A DNA stretch of 64,000 nucleotides from Corella eumyota (taxonomy: Eukaryota; Chordata; Ascidiacea; Phlebobranchia; Corellidae): positions 2,914,001 through 2,978,000 of the forward strand of contig OY720098.1 of NCBI GenBank assembly GCA_963082875.1. Reading direction: 5' to 3'. The position numbers were made by a program, and so were the translations under genes. The notes below the pieces were generated by a model. That model saw only the letters and a list, made by a program, of their open reading frames with translations, did no database searches and had not been told where the DNA came from. This document shows positions 1 through 13,415 of the stretch, piece after piece (position 1 is the first letter of the stretch; every line of letters starts with the position of its first letter).

Positions 1-688
1 ATAATATTTAACTACCAGGAAATAAAAGAAAAATAAATAATTTTAAAACTATCGACAAAGATTTCGCAAACTAATATAGTTCCTTTAATATAACCCCACA
101 TGACGTGTATCCAATGAAATCACCAGACTTAGACAAGAGGTATTGTGACGTATTTGCTTAGTATTTATATACTTGATTAGAAAACGGTAATTTGCTCTGT
201 TGACGTTTTATTGTTGTTGTTTGTTAACTAAATATGGGAAATATGAAATCATTTTTATATCAAAACACTGACGAAGTAAAGCTATACATCTATTAACGCT
301 ATAGCTATACATCTATTAAAGCCCTTTGTTGACTGCACTATACTTGATCGTTCATCGTCAATTGTTCAAAATTTACCACCGGAATTTGCGTATAGCTTAT
401 AATAACGTAAGGTTTTTTTAGTAGATAAGAATGCAACTTTTTTTTTATGAAAGTTTAGAAGCATTAAATAGAAAGTGTAAAAGAACGCAGATTGAAGAAA
501 ACCATTCAATATTAGTTTTTGTTTTTCTTTTTTCGTAGTCTTTAATTTGTATAGTCTTTTTTAAGTAAAAATAATTGCTTACCAAATTAGGTTATATTTT
601 TTTAGTTATTTAGAATTTAATAGAGAAAAAGTGATTTAAAGTTAGTCAACCTTGATAAGATTTTCTAACTAGTTTAAGGAACAAAAAC
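1..688. other. Upstream region of the integrin gene
   Basis: No coding exon is visible. The stretch holds the presumed promoter and 5' UTR of the integrin gene that starts at 689. A 23-24 bp unit beginning agctatacatctatta is repeated in tandem at about 279-325. Several CRE half sites (TGACGT) lie at about 100, 146 and 203. No clear TATA box is assigned. Confidence 0.6.
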
Positions 689-3600
689 ATGATAAAATTG
701 TACGGAATTCTAATACTTTTTTGTGCTTATCATTTTGCTTTAAGTCAAAATGTCGAAACAAGAGAATCAATTACAATCACGCCAACTAATCCAACCCGAA
801 CTCCATACAATTTTGGAAGTTCTGTTACCATGAGGCAGGCCGGAAGGTAAATAATTATTTGACTTTATATTTTTAGCTAAATTTGCGTGGGAGTGACTAT
901 TTGCTTTTTGCAACCGCATTATTTAAACCAAAACAATTTATTCTATTTACTTTGAAATAATGTTTTGCCATAAGTAGTCACTGTTAACCGAAAAAGAAAC
1001 TTCGTTAAATGGCATTTCGTTACAGTCACACTCACACAATACATTCATTAACTTTGTTAACTTTGATTAGTTAACTTAAACGGAATTTAACGGAGGTTAT
1101 CAAGAACCGTTAGCGTTGAAAAATTAACGGTATAACAGTTTGCTTTTTTGCAGAACCTTTTTAGCGTTTTTATCCAAAACGTATGAAGGCGTTTTTCGTT
1201 AAAATAAGTGCTAAATTTAAACAATATTTTAACAAGCTGTTCAAGCTAACTAAACTCTTAAAATGTTTTAAAATTAATTTGTTAATTAAAAAAAAAAACT
1301 TAAATACTGTGCTTGCGAATATTGATTTATTTCTTAAAATAAACAACTTCGTTTTTAGTTTAAAAAAATTCAATAATGCGAAATAAACGTAGGGCATGTG
1401 AGTAATGTTATTACAAATAATATTTATAAAATATTTTTTGTAGGTATATTTTGTTGTAAAATGTTTCAAATATTATAATTTTATTTATAAATATATTTGA
1501 GACAAGCCACGCCATAAATATTTTTACACAAGCCACGCCATAAATATGTGCCATGGTCATCTTTTACATCGGGTAATTCCCTTAAATAAATTAGCAGAGC
1601 ATGCTTGGATATCTTTGTTTTTTTAAATAATAACAATTTCAAGGCCATAGTAAAACCAACCACTTAATATTAATATTATGCAGTGTTTATTAAAATTAGC
1701 ATTTTAATTTTATAGCACAAATCCAATTCTGTATGTTGGTGCTTCGGCTTATGGGACAACACTCAGTAATGGAATTAAAGATGGAACTATGTTTCGTTGT
1801 GATATTCCAGGAAACAGTTTTGGGCCACGGACTTGCAATGGAAGAGTTGCATTTAGTAAGTAACTATAAACGGTATCAACTCCTGCTGAACCAGCACTTA
1901 ATCAACAGCTTAATTATCAGGCAATTTTTATCAATAATTTCTCAAACTGCCAAAGGCAACTCGAGACTAGGTTGGGGTAATGGATGTTAATCTATGTTTA
2001 GGTTGTAAGGTCGACCTTTCCACACAAATAAATTTAAAAAAAATTACAGGTCTTAAAGTTTATGTTTTATTTTTTATTTGTTAATGGATTTTTTAATATT
2101 ATTTTTGAATATAAAACAATTTGTTCTATTAATATAAAACTTGTTTCTCAGGTTCAACTGGGGGTATTGGTCTTTCAATGGATATGTCTTCTGATAGACA
2201 AAATTTAGTGGTTTGTTGATAGTTATGTTCATTATATAAACACCTGTATATTTTAAAGAAGTTTTTCTTCAAAATTTAAAAAGTTTTTAAACAAAACATT
2301 ATTTTTTTAGTAAATTTCTAGGCCTAAATATAATGGAAAATTAAAAGCTTCATTTTTGTTAAGAATTTTTTTTAAAGTTTTTTTTAAGTTTTTATTTTTT
2401 TTAAAGGTTTGTGGAAATCAAAACCTTGCAATTTGTTTGAATGGAGATCAGAGAGAATTGGGAGTCTGCTACATGATTAATACAAATAATAATTTTCCTA
2501 TACAAATGGTGTCACCTTGTCTATCAGGTATATTTTAAATTAAATTATTTATTATAATTACCATTAAAAACTGTGATATTTTTAACTAATTTGTTATAGC
2601 ATCCGATGTATATTATTCTAAAATGACAAAGTTAACCCAGTACTGGATCAGTTTAACAAATGTTGCTATGTCATTTAGCTATAAAGTCAACTTTAGGTCA
2701 ATAGATTATTTGTGTTTAGGTTGCTCAGGATTAGATCTTGTTCTTTTAATTGATGCATCCGGCAGCGTTCTTGCGAATAACTTTCAATTGGCTCTTCGCT
2801 GGATAAACCGACTTCTTTTGTCTTTTCAGTAAAAATTGCAAAATTTATGAAATAATTAAACTGTGCTTTTATTCATTATTCTATAAATTTTTTTTTTAAA
2901 TAAATAGCTTACAAAACTATTAATTTATAAACTAACTTAGTAGTAGTACAGTAGTTATTTAGGTAAATACATTTAGCTTTTCAAATTAATGTTATCAAAA
3001 TATAAAAAGTTTAATTTAATAAAATGGGTTAAGTATATTATTTAATTTATGTTACATTACATTTTTAGAGAACAAATTGATAATTTTTCTACTAGAGTTG
3101 CACTTCTTACATTTAGTCATCAAATTTTTGTGCCCATACCATTCGGTGAACGAACATATAGTGAATTATCGGGTATCATTTTTTTAATTGTTTTTTTAAA
3201 TCTAAAATAGATATTTTAACTAAATCATTCAGAATAAATACTGTTCATAACAACAATAAAAATTTCTAACTCAAAGTTGCAATTTTTTTAGAAATTTTTA
3301 AACATCCTAAAGTATTTACACTATAAATTTAATGTGACCCAATTAGAATACCAAAAACTATTATATTTTATTTAGATTTAGTACTAGATACAAGGTATAC
3401 TGAAGGAGGTACTGCAACTGATGTAGGTATTGATAGATCAGTTGATCAATTTAACAACAATGGACGTGCTGGGGTTCCTAAATTGTTGATTGTTTTAACT
3501 GACGGTGATGCTAATAATGGCCATGAACCTTTAGGGGCTGCCAATGCAGCTAGGTAAATTTTAAAATTGTGTAGTTGGTATTTTAACTGTAGTTTTAATT

Positions 3601-6600
3601 TTGTTTTGTTCAGAGGTTTGACTTATTTTATTTTCGTTAAAATTCTACCTATCTGCCTTATTAACAGATTTAGTTTTAATACTGTAAGCCCATTAAGTAG
3701 TTTTGGCACTGGACTTTTTAAAATGAAGTCTTAATTTCATTACATACTGCTTCTAATTTGTAGTCTTATTAAGAAAGCTTCTTATATATATTTTTAGCAA
3801 CCAACAAGGTTAAAGGCAATGATTATCATTATGTTAGATCCTAGCTGTAAAACTATTGTTGTAACTTTCATATTTTATACTCTAAAACTGGATATAACTT
3901 TTGATAAAACCATTAACTAACCAATGCAATTGCCTAGTCAACTATTTAACAGCTAAAATAAAAACTTAATACTAAGTTAACTCAATACTAAGTTATTTAA
4001 CAGCTAAAATAAAAACTTAATACTAACCAAGTTGCTAGTCAAATTTGACCTTTTTAACAAATTTATATTTATTTTTAGAGCGCAGGGTATAACATTAGCT
4101 GCAGTTGGTGTAGGTCCCAATATTGATCAACGAGAATTGTTGGATATTGCTGGCAATCGAGACAGAGTTTTTCAAGCTGACACTTTTACGAATTTAGACT
4201 CCATAGTTGAGGGCCTTAACCAAGTTATTATTAACACTGGGCTAGAAGGTATATTTTTGTAAATTCGGTGTTTGGAGTAAAATTTGGTATTTAATTATTA
4301 AACTTTTTTATTTTTTTTTTATATCTTTATCTTCGATGTGGGAAAGTCGAATGCGTGACTTAAACATAGAGTAACATCAGTTACTCCGACCTAGTCTCGA
4401 GTTGCCTGTGGCAGTTTGGGATATTATAGATTGTAATTGCCCAGTAATTATGCTGCTGATTAAGTGCTGGCTCAACAGGAGTTCATACCGTTTATAGCGC
4501 CTTACTCAAGGGCGCTACAGCATGAGATCAGTGGGGATTGAACCTACGACCTCATGGTGGTGTAGCAAGTGTTCTTACCATAACAACGCTGCTGGTGTAA
4601 TATAAACCAGCAGCGTGGTGTAGTGGTAAGAACTCTTGCTACACCACTTATAAGGTCGTGGGTTCAATTCCCACTGATCTCATGCTGTAGCGCCCTTGAG
4701 TAAGGCGCTATAAACGGTATGAACTCCTGCTGAGCCAGCACTTAATCAGCAGCATAATTACCGGGCGATTATAGTCTCTATAATATCCCAAACTGCCACA
4801 GGCAACTCGAGACTGGGTCATAGTAACTGATGTTACTCTAAGTTTAGGTCGCGCATACGACCTTCCCACATCGAGGATAAAGATATATACAAAAAAAATA
4901 TACAAGCGCAAATTTTAAAACAACTTGTTATTTCTTGTAGCAACATTTTTTCTGCAAGTTGTTGTGGTAAATAAATTTTCTTTTTTTTGAATTTAATTTT
5001 GTTTTTAACTAACAGGTGCCAACACAAATTCAACAAATGAACTTACTCAGTGCCAATTCGGAACTTCTGCACATATTTCTTCAACTGTAAATACTTCATT
5101 TCAAAATCTAGAATTACCAAAAAAAAAATGAAATCGAAAAAAAAAAGATTTACTTTTATGTAATTTATTCTTTTTTGTTTAGGATAATAGTTTATATGTT
5201 GGAGCAGTGGGATCTTATGATAGGGCTGGTTCTGTTGCACAGTTTTACACAAATGGTGGAAACTTTCCAAGAGTTTTTACTGATTATTTAGAAGACACTG
5301 AACTAGAAACTATTATGAGACCTAAGCTTATTTCTGAACTTAGAGAAGGTTATGTAGGTGAGTCATTCGTTTTAAATTTAATACATCTATGATGTAAAAG
5401 GATGACTTTACAGCTTAAACATAGACTAATATAAATTACTCTGACCTACTTTGTCATTATATTTGCAGTTTTAGATTTTGTTTGTATATATCTTTATCCT
5501 CGATGTGGGAAGGTCGAATGCGCGACCTTAACATAGAGTAACATCAGTTACTCCGAGCCAGTCTCAAGTTGCATGTGGCAGTTTGGGATATTATCGATTA
5601 TAATTGCCCGGTAATTATATTGCTAATTCAGTGTTGGCTCAGCCAGAGTTTATACCGGTGCTACAGCATGAGAGCAGTGGGAATTGAATCTGCGACCTCA
5701 TAATGGTGTAGCAAGTGTTTTTATCGCTACACTACGCTGCTGGTTTTTATAACTGATAACAATGCTCAATAATTTACAATGGGTTTTAACTCGATAGAAG
5801 TTTATGCCATTTTTAGCTCATTACTAAAATTTACTTTATGGTAAAAAGGGTATCGAAGCCAGGACATTCGTGTAGTTAACAAAGTGTACTATTAAATAAA
5901 CTAAACTGCTGGTCAATTAGAAGTTTTGATTTAAAAATATTTCAAGTCTTTGTACAGTTAATTTTTATGTTGATTACTTTTTTTAGGTTATTCTGTAACA
6001 AGTGGAAATCTGTATGGTGGAGCAACACAATATATTGCAAGTGGATCACCCAGATATCAATCTAGAGGCCAGGTAAAAGTTTACTTGAATTTGTATCAAG
6101 TATTTTTTTTGTATATAAATTTATCCTCAACATAGGAAGGTTAAATGCGCGACCTAAACATAGAGCAACATCAGTTACTCCGACCCAGTATCAAGCTGCC
6201 TTTAGCAGTTAGATTATAGTTGCCTGATAATTATGCTGATGATTAAGTGCTAGCTCAGCAGGAGTTTATATGAGAGCAGTGAGAATTAAACCCTTGACCT
6301 TATAGTGATGTAGCATTCTTACCACTACACCACGTTGCCAGTAGGTATTTATTCACAAAAGCAACTTGTATCTGAGACAACATACAAAATGTTGCTTGAA
6401 GTTTTTGGAAAAAATAAATTATTATTTCTTTATAGAGATTAAACTAATTTATAAAAACTTTAATAAAAGGAATAAATGAAAAAGAATAAAGACTTAGTTG
6501 TAAAGGTATTATTTAAATATTATTTGTTCCAGGTTTTAATTTATCGAGCCAATCAGCCCATCTCTGTGTTAAATGGAATTTCATTTACCCCACCAACCAA

Positions 6601-9600
6601 TCTTTGGCAATTAGGAGCTTATTTTGGTCATTCAGTGTTAGCAATTGATCTAAACAACGATAATATTGATGACTTGTTAATTGGGGCACCTTTGTATAAC
6701 GATGTATTGGGTTATGATCAAGGGCGAGTGTTCGTTTATTTGAATGACCCTGCTCAAGTACCGTGGGTGAGGGTTCCTGTTTTTTAATTGTTTAAGTAAA
6801 AAAATCTAACTGTGCAGTTTATATCAAATGTAATTTTAATACTTATTTTTTTAGTGAATTTTTTAATACTTGTTTTTTTAGTGAATTTTATATTTTTAGG
6901 TTTATTTTTTATGTTTTTATGGTCTGGTTGTTAAAAATATTAATCAATGTTTAAATTTATAATTCAATATTTAAATTTTAAAATTAAAACAATAAGACAA
7001 ATTAATGCAACAACTATTTAACTGAATTTAATTTAAAAATTGGAAAAATAAACTTTAAATTTTATATATATATTATTGTTCTTCTATAGACATCAACTTA
7101 CCAACCTCAAGTTTTAGTTGGTTCCAGTGGAGTTGGTGGTAGATTTGGTTCAACTATAGTTGATGCTGGTGACATTGACCTAAATGATTATAATGACATC
7201 ATAATTGGTGCACCTGGTGAATTAAAAACTGACACAGGCAGCGGTGTGGTTTATCTTTATTATGTTTCTGCACAAGGACTACAAGAGAGTAGAAAGCAGG
7301 TAATGTTGTGTAAAAGATTACATAATAATAGTTTAATAGTGTTGTTAATATATTGGCCATTGTTTGGTTGGAGCTCTACCAAAGCCACACTATTCCCTTT
7401 TTAGCTTAGTGTTTATAGATTGCTTAAACATATCACAACATCATTTTTTTAAATAAAAATGTAGAAACTAAAAAATGAGTTGCAACAAATTTAAAATAAT
7501 TAAAAGCAAAATTTTTTTTTTTAGAGAATTGTCGGGCGGGATATAAGTCAATCTGTAGTTGGATTCGGATTATTTGTCACCACACGAGGCACTGACGTCG
7601 ATAACAATGGATACCCTGACATCGTTATATCAGCTCCCTCAAGTGACACAGTAGCAATTTTACGAAGTCGACCAATTGTTGATGTTGCTGTAACAATCAC
7701 TTTAAACCCAGCTACTCTTGATATTATCAGTTGTCTTTCAAACCCAGCGCAAAGTTGTTCGAGCGTTCGAACTTGTGTTAGAGGGCGCCATAGAGGATCG
7801 GGGAATAATCAATTTGGTAACTGTTTTATATTTTTAATGTTTTCACATTTGCAAAACGGAAATTTTTAATTAATGTTTTACAGTTTTTGTCTTAGGCAAC
7901 CAAAAATTCTAAGTTTTGATAACTGTAATGTACTATTAGTTATTTATTTACATATTGGTTTGTGTTTTTGTATGTAACACTAGTGTAAAAAAAGGTGCTT
8001 ACTTTTTTAATTACCAGATATGGATCTTAACTTTCTTCTTGATCCCAATATTGCAAGCTTGACTTTAAAGAGATTTGTTTTTCTTGGTAGCAACTCTGTT
8101 GAAATGGAACAAGTGCAACAAGTTCGTGGTTTATATTCCTGTATTGATCATGGAGTTCAACTTAACGTAAGATTTAAATTATTAATTTGTATTTTGTGTT
8201 TAGTTAAAATGATAAATAAACATTCTTTTAAGGTTAAGGTCATGTTTATAAATGGCAAACTAGTTTATTTTTGATTTTTTTCGGACAATTTCTTGGCAAC
8301 ATGTAAAAAAATTGATTTGTCATTAATACTTTTATAAAAATTGTTTTTATTTTATTAGTTATTATTTTTTTAAATTCAATAGGCTGCTACTATTGGTTCA
8401 GTTGGCTCAGGTGGTGCATTAGAAGTCCCAGCCTTATTCCAATCTTCATTCGACTTTGTACAATCTCACCAAGACACTGTTCTGTCTGCTGTAATTGACC
8501 CAGTACAACCTAATTTTGAGACCCAACAATGGAGTTTTGAGAAAGGTTGTGGAGGTTTGAATGGAAGGTGTGAACACAACTTGGTGGCAACTGCAACATA
8601 CTCGTGAGTTATTAAACAAATTTTAGTATTCTTTTAGTATAAGGCGATATCTAGTATCTTAAAAATTTTCATGTAAACATGTGATAAATTACTAATTATC
8701 TAAATATGAGGTCTTTTTCATGTTAATTCTCCAATTGTACTTCTTGTTTTTAGTCCGCCTGTTACAAATGAGGTTTTAGTTTTAAGAAGAAATCCAGGAT
8801 TATTTGTCATCACCGTTAATATTACTAACCTTGGCCCAGATCATTCTTTTTTTACTAAAGTGAATATTACTTCAGGACAAATGGCACTTAACAAGGTAAC
8901 TTCAATTTTTAATATTTATTTAATATTTTACATGTCATGTTTAATTGGTGCACTGGCAATTAGAAATGTTTACTATATATTATAAATACATTTTTACATT
9001 AAATAAAATAGATTTTTAATAAAAGATTGAAACTTTATAGCTATCTGAAACATTTTTTTTAAATATTGTTTGGACTGCTTTTTCTACATTAAGTATATTT
9101 TAATTAAGAAATTTAACATTAATAAATTTTATTTCAAGGTTGTTGGAAATTGTGTTGAGTTATCAGAACAGGATTCAAGTCTAGGAGTTACTGTGTTAGA
9201 ATTTGCTCAATCAACTTCATCAGTGTTAAAAGATTTAATGACAAGTGAACAGTCAGTAAGTTGTGTCATATTTTATTTATTTAAAAAAATTATAGATGAC
9301 CATTTTTGTTTATAATTTCTTATTAATGTGGCTGACTCTACAGCTTAATATAAATAACTTTTATTGCCTAAATCAGTTCAAAGTTGCGTTGAATGCTCTG
9401 TTTTTAAAAGGCTTTGGCCTTATGATTTTGCTTGATCTTTACCACTTAAAATATTTGGGATGTGTTTTTATTGCTTGATTGTATTTTTGTAGTGCCAATT
9501 CACTGTAGAATTTCAACTTCAATCTTTAACTGACAATGCTGTATCAAGTGACATTACCATTAATGGAGTCATTTATTCTAAGTAAGTGCTATAAATATTA

Positions 9601-11820
9601 ACCATCACTTAAAAACAAGTAATCAATGTTATAAACTTTCATGTTTACTTTTAAATACTGAAAGCTGATCTATAAATTAATTTTTTTGTGTGTTACAGTG
9701 CTGGTGGTGATGAAGTAGCATTTGATCCTGACAAAGAAAACAATATATTTAATTATACAAGACCGGTACGATATTCTGCAGTACTTCTAACAAGCGGGTA
9801 AGTGAATAGAAAAATAATTATTTAAATTATAAAAATATATGAATGTTTTTTGACTGGCGCTCAAGTTAAATTTATCCAGTTGCAAAGTTATGTTATTATT
9901 TTATTTAGATCTGCAAACCCTGAATTTGTGTTTTACAATCGATCTTTAACTCCAAACTTTGCAAATAGTTTAGTAGATGATATCCTTGGTGGAGTTAGCA
10001 CTAATGTACAACATACCCATACTGTAAGTTATAACTTTCATTCTAGTATTGATAACATAAGCATTTAAGGAACTAATTTTAACTAATTTAACAATTACCT
10101 TAGGATAAATCCATTTAAAAATACTAAAATTTTTTTTAGATTTTCAACAATGGACCACTGCAAGTAGCTGAGGCCCCTCTTACATTTTTTTGGCCCAGTG
10201 TTGAAACAACAACAGGATTGCCTTTGTTTTATTTATATGACTTTAGCTGTGAGGTAATTTAATCTGTTTATCTAGCTAAACTGTAATCATATGTAATTTA
10301 TTTTGTTATAAATTTAAATTCTTGTGTACATGTTTAATGGTCTAGAGTAAAACAATATCAGTGTGGTAGGTTAATTGCACTAACAGTATTAATATTAATA
10401 AAATTGTCCAAAATAACAATGCTAGACATTCTTGCACTTTGGCTAAAATATCAACAACATATTTTAACACACTAATATTAAACTTTAAAATGTATTTCTA
10501 TTTTAAAATTTAGCCTTTTGAGAAGTGTAGGTGCAGTTCAAGAGATAAAGTAAACACATTGAACATTCCAACAAGTAATACATCCTTGACCCAAACTTCT
10601 ATTCCGCTGACTTTTCCTGGTCAAATTAATTTACCAAGTGCTTTGGTAAGATCTTAAACGTAATACTCCAATTTGAAATATATTATAAAACATTTTACAA
10701 AGTTTGTTATTTGGAAGTTTAAAAGTTTGTTATTTTTAGACTTGTGATAATGTTCAATGTGAAATGATAAGTTGTACTGTAGTGGATGTGACAGCTTTTA
10801 CAACAATTACTGTTCAAGCTTCATTTAAAATATGGCTACCTACTCTTGCTCAAGTAAATATTCTGCTTTCTAGTTTAAAAATATTTACAATGTAAAAAAA
10901 AATGTTTGTTAAAGTTTAAAACTTTTTAGTTTCATGTTTTAAAATGCATAATTCTCCAAAAATAGTATCTCAATTTTTTTTCAACATCCGCCATTTCAAT
11001 TTTTTTTACATTGCATGATTTTAATATATTATAGATATAGTTAATATTTTATTACATAAAATTTTTTTCTGTTTTAGTCAGGACTACAAACTGTAATGTT
11101 TAGTAGAGTAGATGTTGATACAACTGCATTACCCTTATTTCCTGCTAATGTTGTCTACTCAAAAATGGTAAAATAATTATCTTGTGCTTTTGAGTATTTG
11201 TTTATATATTTTTAAAAATTGTTTGTTTACTTTTAAATTTTATTTATTATATTTTTTATAAAAGTTTAAACATTGTATTTTAGATTGAGACAAGGGTAAA
11301 CCAATACACCACTCCACCTGGTCCTGTTAACAACACTGTTTCACCTGGGGCTATTGCTGGAGCTATTATTGGGTCTCTAGTATTTCTGGTCATTGTTGTG
11401 TTAGCCCTTTGGAAGGTAATTGTATAGAGATTTTTATATAAGCAGGTACAATGACTTCACCATTTGTATCCTTAGAATTGATACCCATTCATTTTTAAGT
11501 CATGTTCACTTCAAGGGAATGCTTATCATCTATTTTTTGCCTAAAACCGAACTGGCTAATTATTTGACTAGTTGGGCAGTAAAATTTGCCATTTAATTTT
11601 AAGAATAGTGAATATAATGGTAGGCCCCCCATTTTCTGTAGTTGTCTTATGTTTATTTTTCACTGTATTTTTGTTCTTATTTGCCAAGGCTGGATTTTTT
11701 AAAAGCAAGTATGCTGAACTGAAAAGAGATGCGCAAAGAAGTATTCGACATCAGAATCCAGGAAACAACGCAAGTACTGAAGTTCTAGCTGAAGGAGAGT
11801 ATGAAGCTGCTATGAATTAG
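689..11820 (+). CDS. Integrin alpha subunit with I (vWA) domain
   Basis: Cell-surface adhesion receptor chain that pairs with a beta integrin. Twenty-seven exons: 689-846, 1716-1855, 2152-2210, 2407-2527, 2600-2828, 3069-3172, 3376-3553, 4079-4248, 5016-5086, 5183-5357, 5987-6072, 6533-6766, 7090-7299, 7525-7816, 8018-8166, 8383-8603, 8754-8895, 9139-9255, 9493-9581, 9699-9797, 9909-10023, 10140-10253, 10514-10645, 10740-10853, 11078-11167, 11284-11415, 11689-11820; about 1290 aa and the frame closes throughout. Seen: signal peptide (FCAYHFALSQ), FG-GAP start, I domain with MIDAS DASGS, a threonine in GGTATD and LTDGD, three calcium loops (DLNNDNIDDLLIG, DIDLNDYNDIIIG, DVDNNGYPDIVIS), a transmembrane helix in exon 26 and the membrane-proximal GFFKSK (usual GFFKR). 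Known of the family: tunicate I-domain alphas include the Halocynthia complement-receptor-like alphaHr1; an immune role here is inference. A poly(A) signal AATAAA is at 11899. Confidence 0.95.
1867..2022 (+). repeat. SINE family 1, 5'-truncated copy
   Basis: Lies in integrin intron 2. It matches the tRNA-unrelated 3' body of the window's main SINE (cgctataaac-like start, ctcctgctga, aactgcc, then gatgttaatc and cgacctttcc). The tRNA-like head is missing. Confidence 0.8.
3943..4026 (+). repeat. Local direct duplication in integrin intron 7
   Basis: A 32-bp unit (atttaacagctaaaataaaa followed by acttaatactaa) occurs at 3943-3974 and again at about 3994-4026, separated by a short spacer. It is a simple intronic duplication. 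Confidence 0.75.
4320..4596 (-). repeat. SINE family 1, full-length copy, left arm of an inverted pair
   Basis: Reverse-oriented full-length copy in integrin intron 8. Read on the minus strand it begins accagcagcgttgtta, carries a tRNA-like head with box B (GGTTCAATCCCC) and ends in the shared cgaggataaagatata tail. It faces the copy at 4606-4890 head to head with about 9 bp between them. Confidence 0.9.
4606..4890 (+). repeat. SINE family 1, full-length copy, right arm of an inverted pair
   Basis: A complete copy: accagcagcg start, box A-like TGGTGTAGTGG, box B GGTTCAATTCC, then the body (tgtagcgcccttgagtaagg, gctgagccagcacttaatca, cccaaactgcc) and a cgaggataaagatatatac end followed by an A-run. 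Because box A and box B are spaced as in a tRNA, the head is read as tRNA-derived. This makes it a Pol III SINE; Ciona tRNA-derived SINEs are described, Cics-1 being one name I recall. Confidence 0.92.
5484..5744 (-). repeat. SINE family 1 copy
   Basis: Minus-orientation copy in integrin intron 10. The tail (atcctcgatgtgggaaggtc on the + strand) and the tRNA-like head are both present; about 30 bp around the gtagcgcc segment are missing. Confidence 0.88.
6111..6342 (-). repeat. SINE family 1 copy, decayed
   Basis: Minus-orientation copy in integrin intron 11. It is more diverged than its neighbours and carries internal deletions, so it is probably older. Confidence 0.82.
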
Positions 11821-12321
11821 TTGTCTACCAGATAAACACTTAAATATAATTTTTAGTTTTTTAAAGCTTTTTGTATTTTTAGTTGTAATTGTATAGGTAA
11901 TAAATATTCCTTTTTATTTACTATCACTGTATATTAATGAAATAATTACCCACTGTATTTTTTGTTGTTTAAGTTACCGCAGTAAATTGTATATAGATGA
12001 CTTTATTCCTTTTTAATGACTTTTAAACAATAAATTTCTTTATATTATGATTAACTTAGTTTTAATTAAATAAAATAAACCTAATTTAATGAAATGTTGT
12101 AAACTTTAACGTAATTTTTACTGTAAAAATAGGTTGTTTTAATAAAAACTAAAGTAAATATAGAATGTTTTTTGTATTGTCGATATAATTTTTTATGTAA
12201 ACGTTTGTGTATGGAGAAATATAATAGAAAAACCAAATCAGCTGATTCGTGTTGTTTTTAAAACTTTAAAGACATGAGGTTTTATTAATTCCAGAGAAAG
12301 TTTAACAGTTTTATATAAAAA
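11821..12321. other. Integrin 3' UTR and intergenic stretch
   Basis: Holds the integrin 3' UTR with AATAAA at 11899 and another AATAAA near 12031. It ends in the 5' leader of the TMEM60-like gene, where a splice-acceptor-like ttccag lies at 12289-12294. No other feature was seen. Confidence 0.6.
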
Positions 12322-13415
12322 ATGTCTTTGGTTCAACAATTTGCTATTCAATGGCTGACTGTGTTAGTTTTTCTGATTCTACTAACTATAAAACTCGATA
12401 ATAATTTGCAGGTAATATCTTTTTATAATTAAATATATTTTATTTAATATGGCCAGATCAGATAGCAGTTCGATTTTTTTTTTGTATAAACATTTATTGT
12501 CGATGTGGGAAGGTTGAATGCACGACCCAAACATAGAGTAACAACTGTTACCCCGACCTAATCTCGAGTTGCATGTGGCAGTTTGAGATATTTAAGATTA
12601 TAATTGTCCAACAACTATGCTGCTGATTAAGAAGTTACGTGCTGGCTTAGCAGGAGCTTATAATGTTTAAAGCACCTTACTCAAGGGCGCTACAGCTTAA
12701 GAGCAGTGGGGATTAAACCCACAACCTCATGTGATGTTTTAACAGCCCTTATTTACTTTTAAACTAAAAAATATTAAAACATTTTTTTTTATTTATTTGT
12801 GTAGGCCAGTTGGTGCATTGTATTTATTCCTTTGTTTATTCTCGATTCAATACAAATTCTATTAAATTTTATAAAAATTGTTCTTCACATCAGAGAAAGA
12901 AGGGTAAGATTTAAAAAAAAATATTTATAAATATAAAAATTTTTGTAATCTATAAATATAATTACAGTGTAATTTTTGTTAATTTTTAGGCTATTCAAGC
13001 TTTATCATTAAAACGAATATGTTGGAATTTTTCTGTTTGGGTCTGTGTTGCTTTATTTCAGGTAAATTATGCAACAATAGTTTTAAAAATATCTTTGTAA
13101 GAACTATTTATAATGTTATTTTTTTATATAAATAGCCCATAGAAATTTAGTATTTTATTAGTGGTATGTAGTTTTATTAGTTATTTCACAATCAAAGTTT
13201 AAACATTATAAATTTACTTTACAAATCTTTACTTTATAAAACCATGAAATATATTTCTTTTGGTGTAGGTATTTCTTTGTCTGCGACTTGATCTTATAGT
13301 AGTTGAGATGAAGTATTATTTTGTCTTTATTCCATTGTGGATTGTTTTATTTGGATATGCTGTCGACCTTTTCCAATTTCAGCTTCAAGTTGTTAAAAAC
13401 TCTTCGAACTTTTGA
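12322..13415 (+). CDS. TMEM60/TMEM185-like multi-pass membrane protein
   Basis: Four exons (12322-12411, 12805-12903, 12990-13061, 13269-13415), all phase 0, give 135 aa; human TMEM60 has about 133. Four hydrophobic segments are seen. The N terminus MSLVQQFAIQWLTVLVFLIL followed by LTIKLD matches the TMEM60 pattern MSLAQRVLLTWLFTLLF...LKLD. Two FIP-motif segments are shared with the family, CIVFIPLFILDSIQILL and YYFVFIPLWIVLFGYAVDLF, the second matching human YVFIPLWALLAG. The biochemical function of the family is not known to me. A doubled AATAAA follows at 13448-13457. CPT2 starts 510 bp downstream on the same strand, too far for a typical tunicate operon gap. Confidence 0.85.
12484..12738 (-). 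repeat. SINE family 1 copy, 5'-truncated
   Basis: Minus-orientation copy in intron 1 of the TMEM60-like gene. The tail is intact; the tRNA-like head is only partly kept (box B region GGTTTAATCCCC on the minus strand). Confidence 0.82.

Noticed and set aside
4616-4690. Possible functional tRNA gene
   Set aside because: Boxes A and B are present but the cloverleaf pairing is poor and the segment is the head of a multi-copy SINE.
4708-4911. Minus-strand frames across 4708-5036, and the similar frame end at 51587
   Set aside because: They lie in SINE copies; the shared peptide (RMRDLN) is SINE sequence, not protein.
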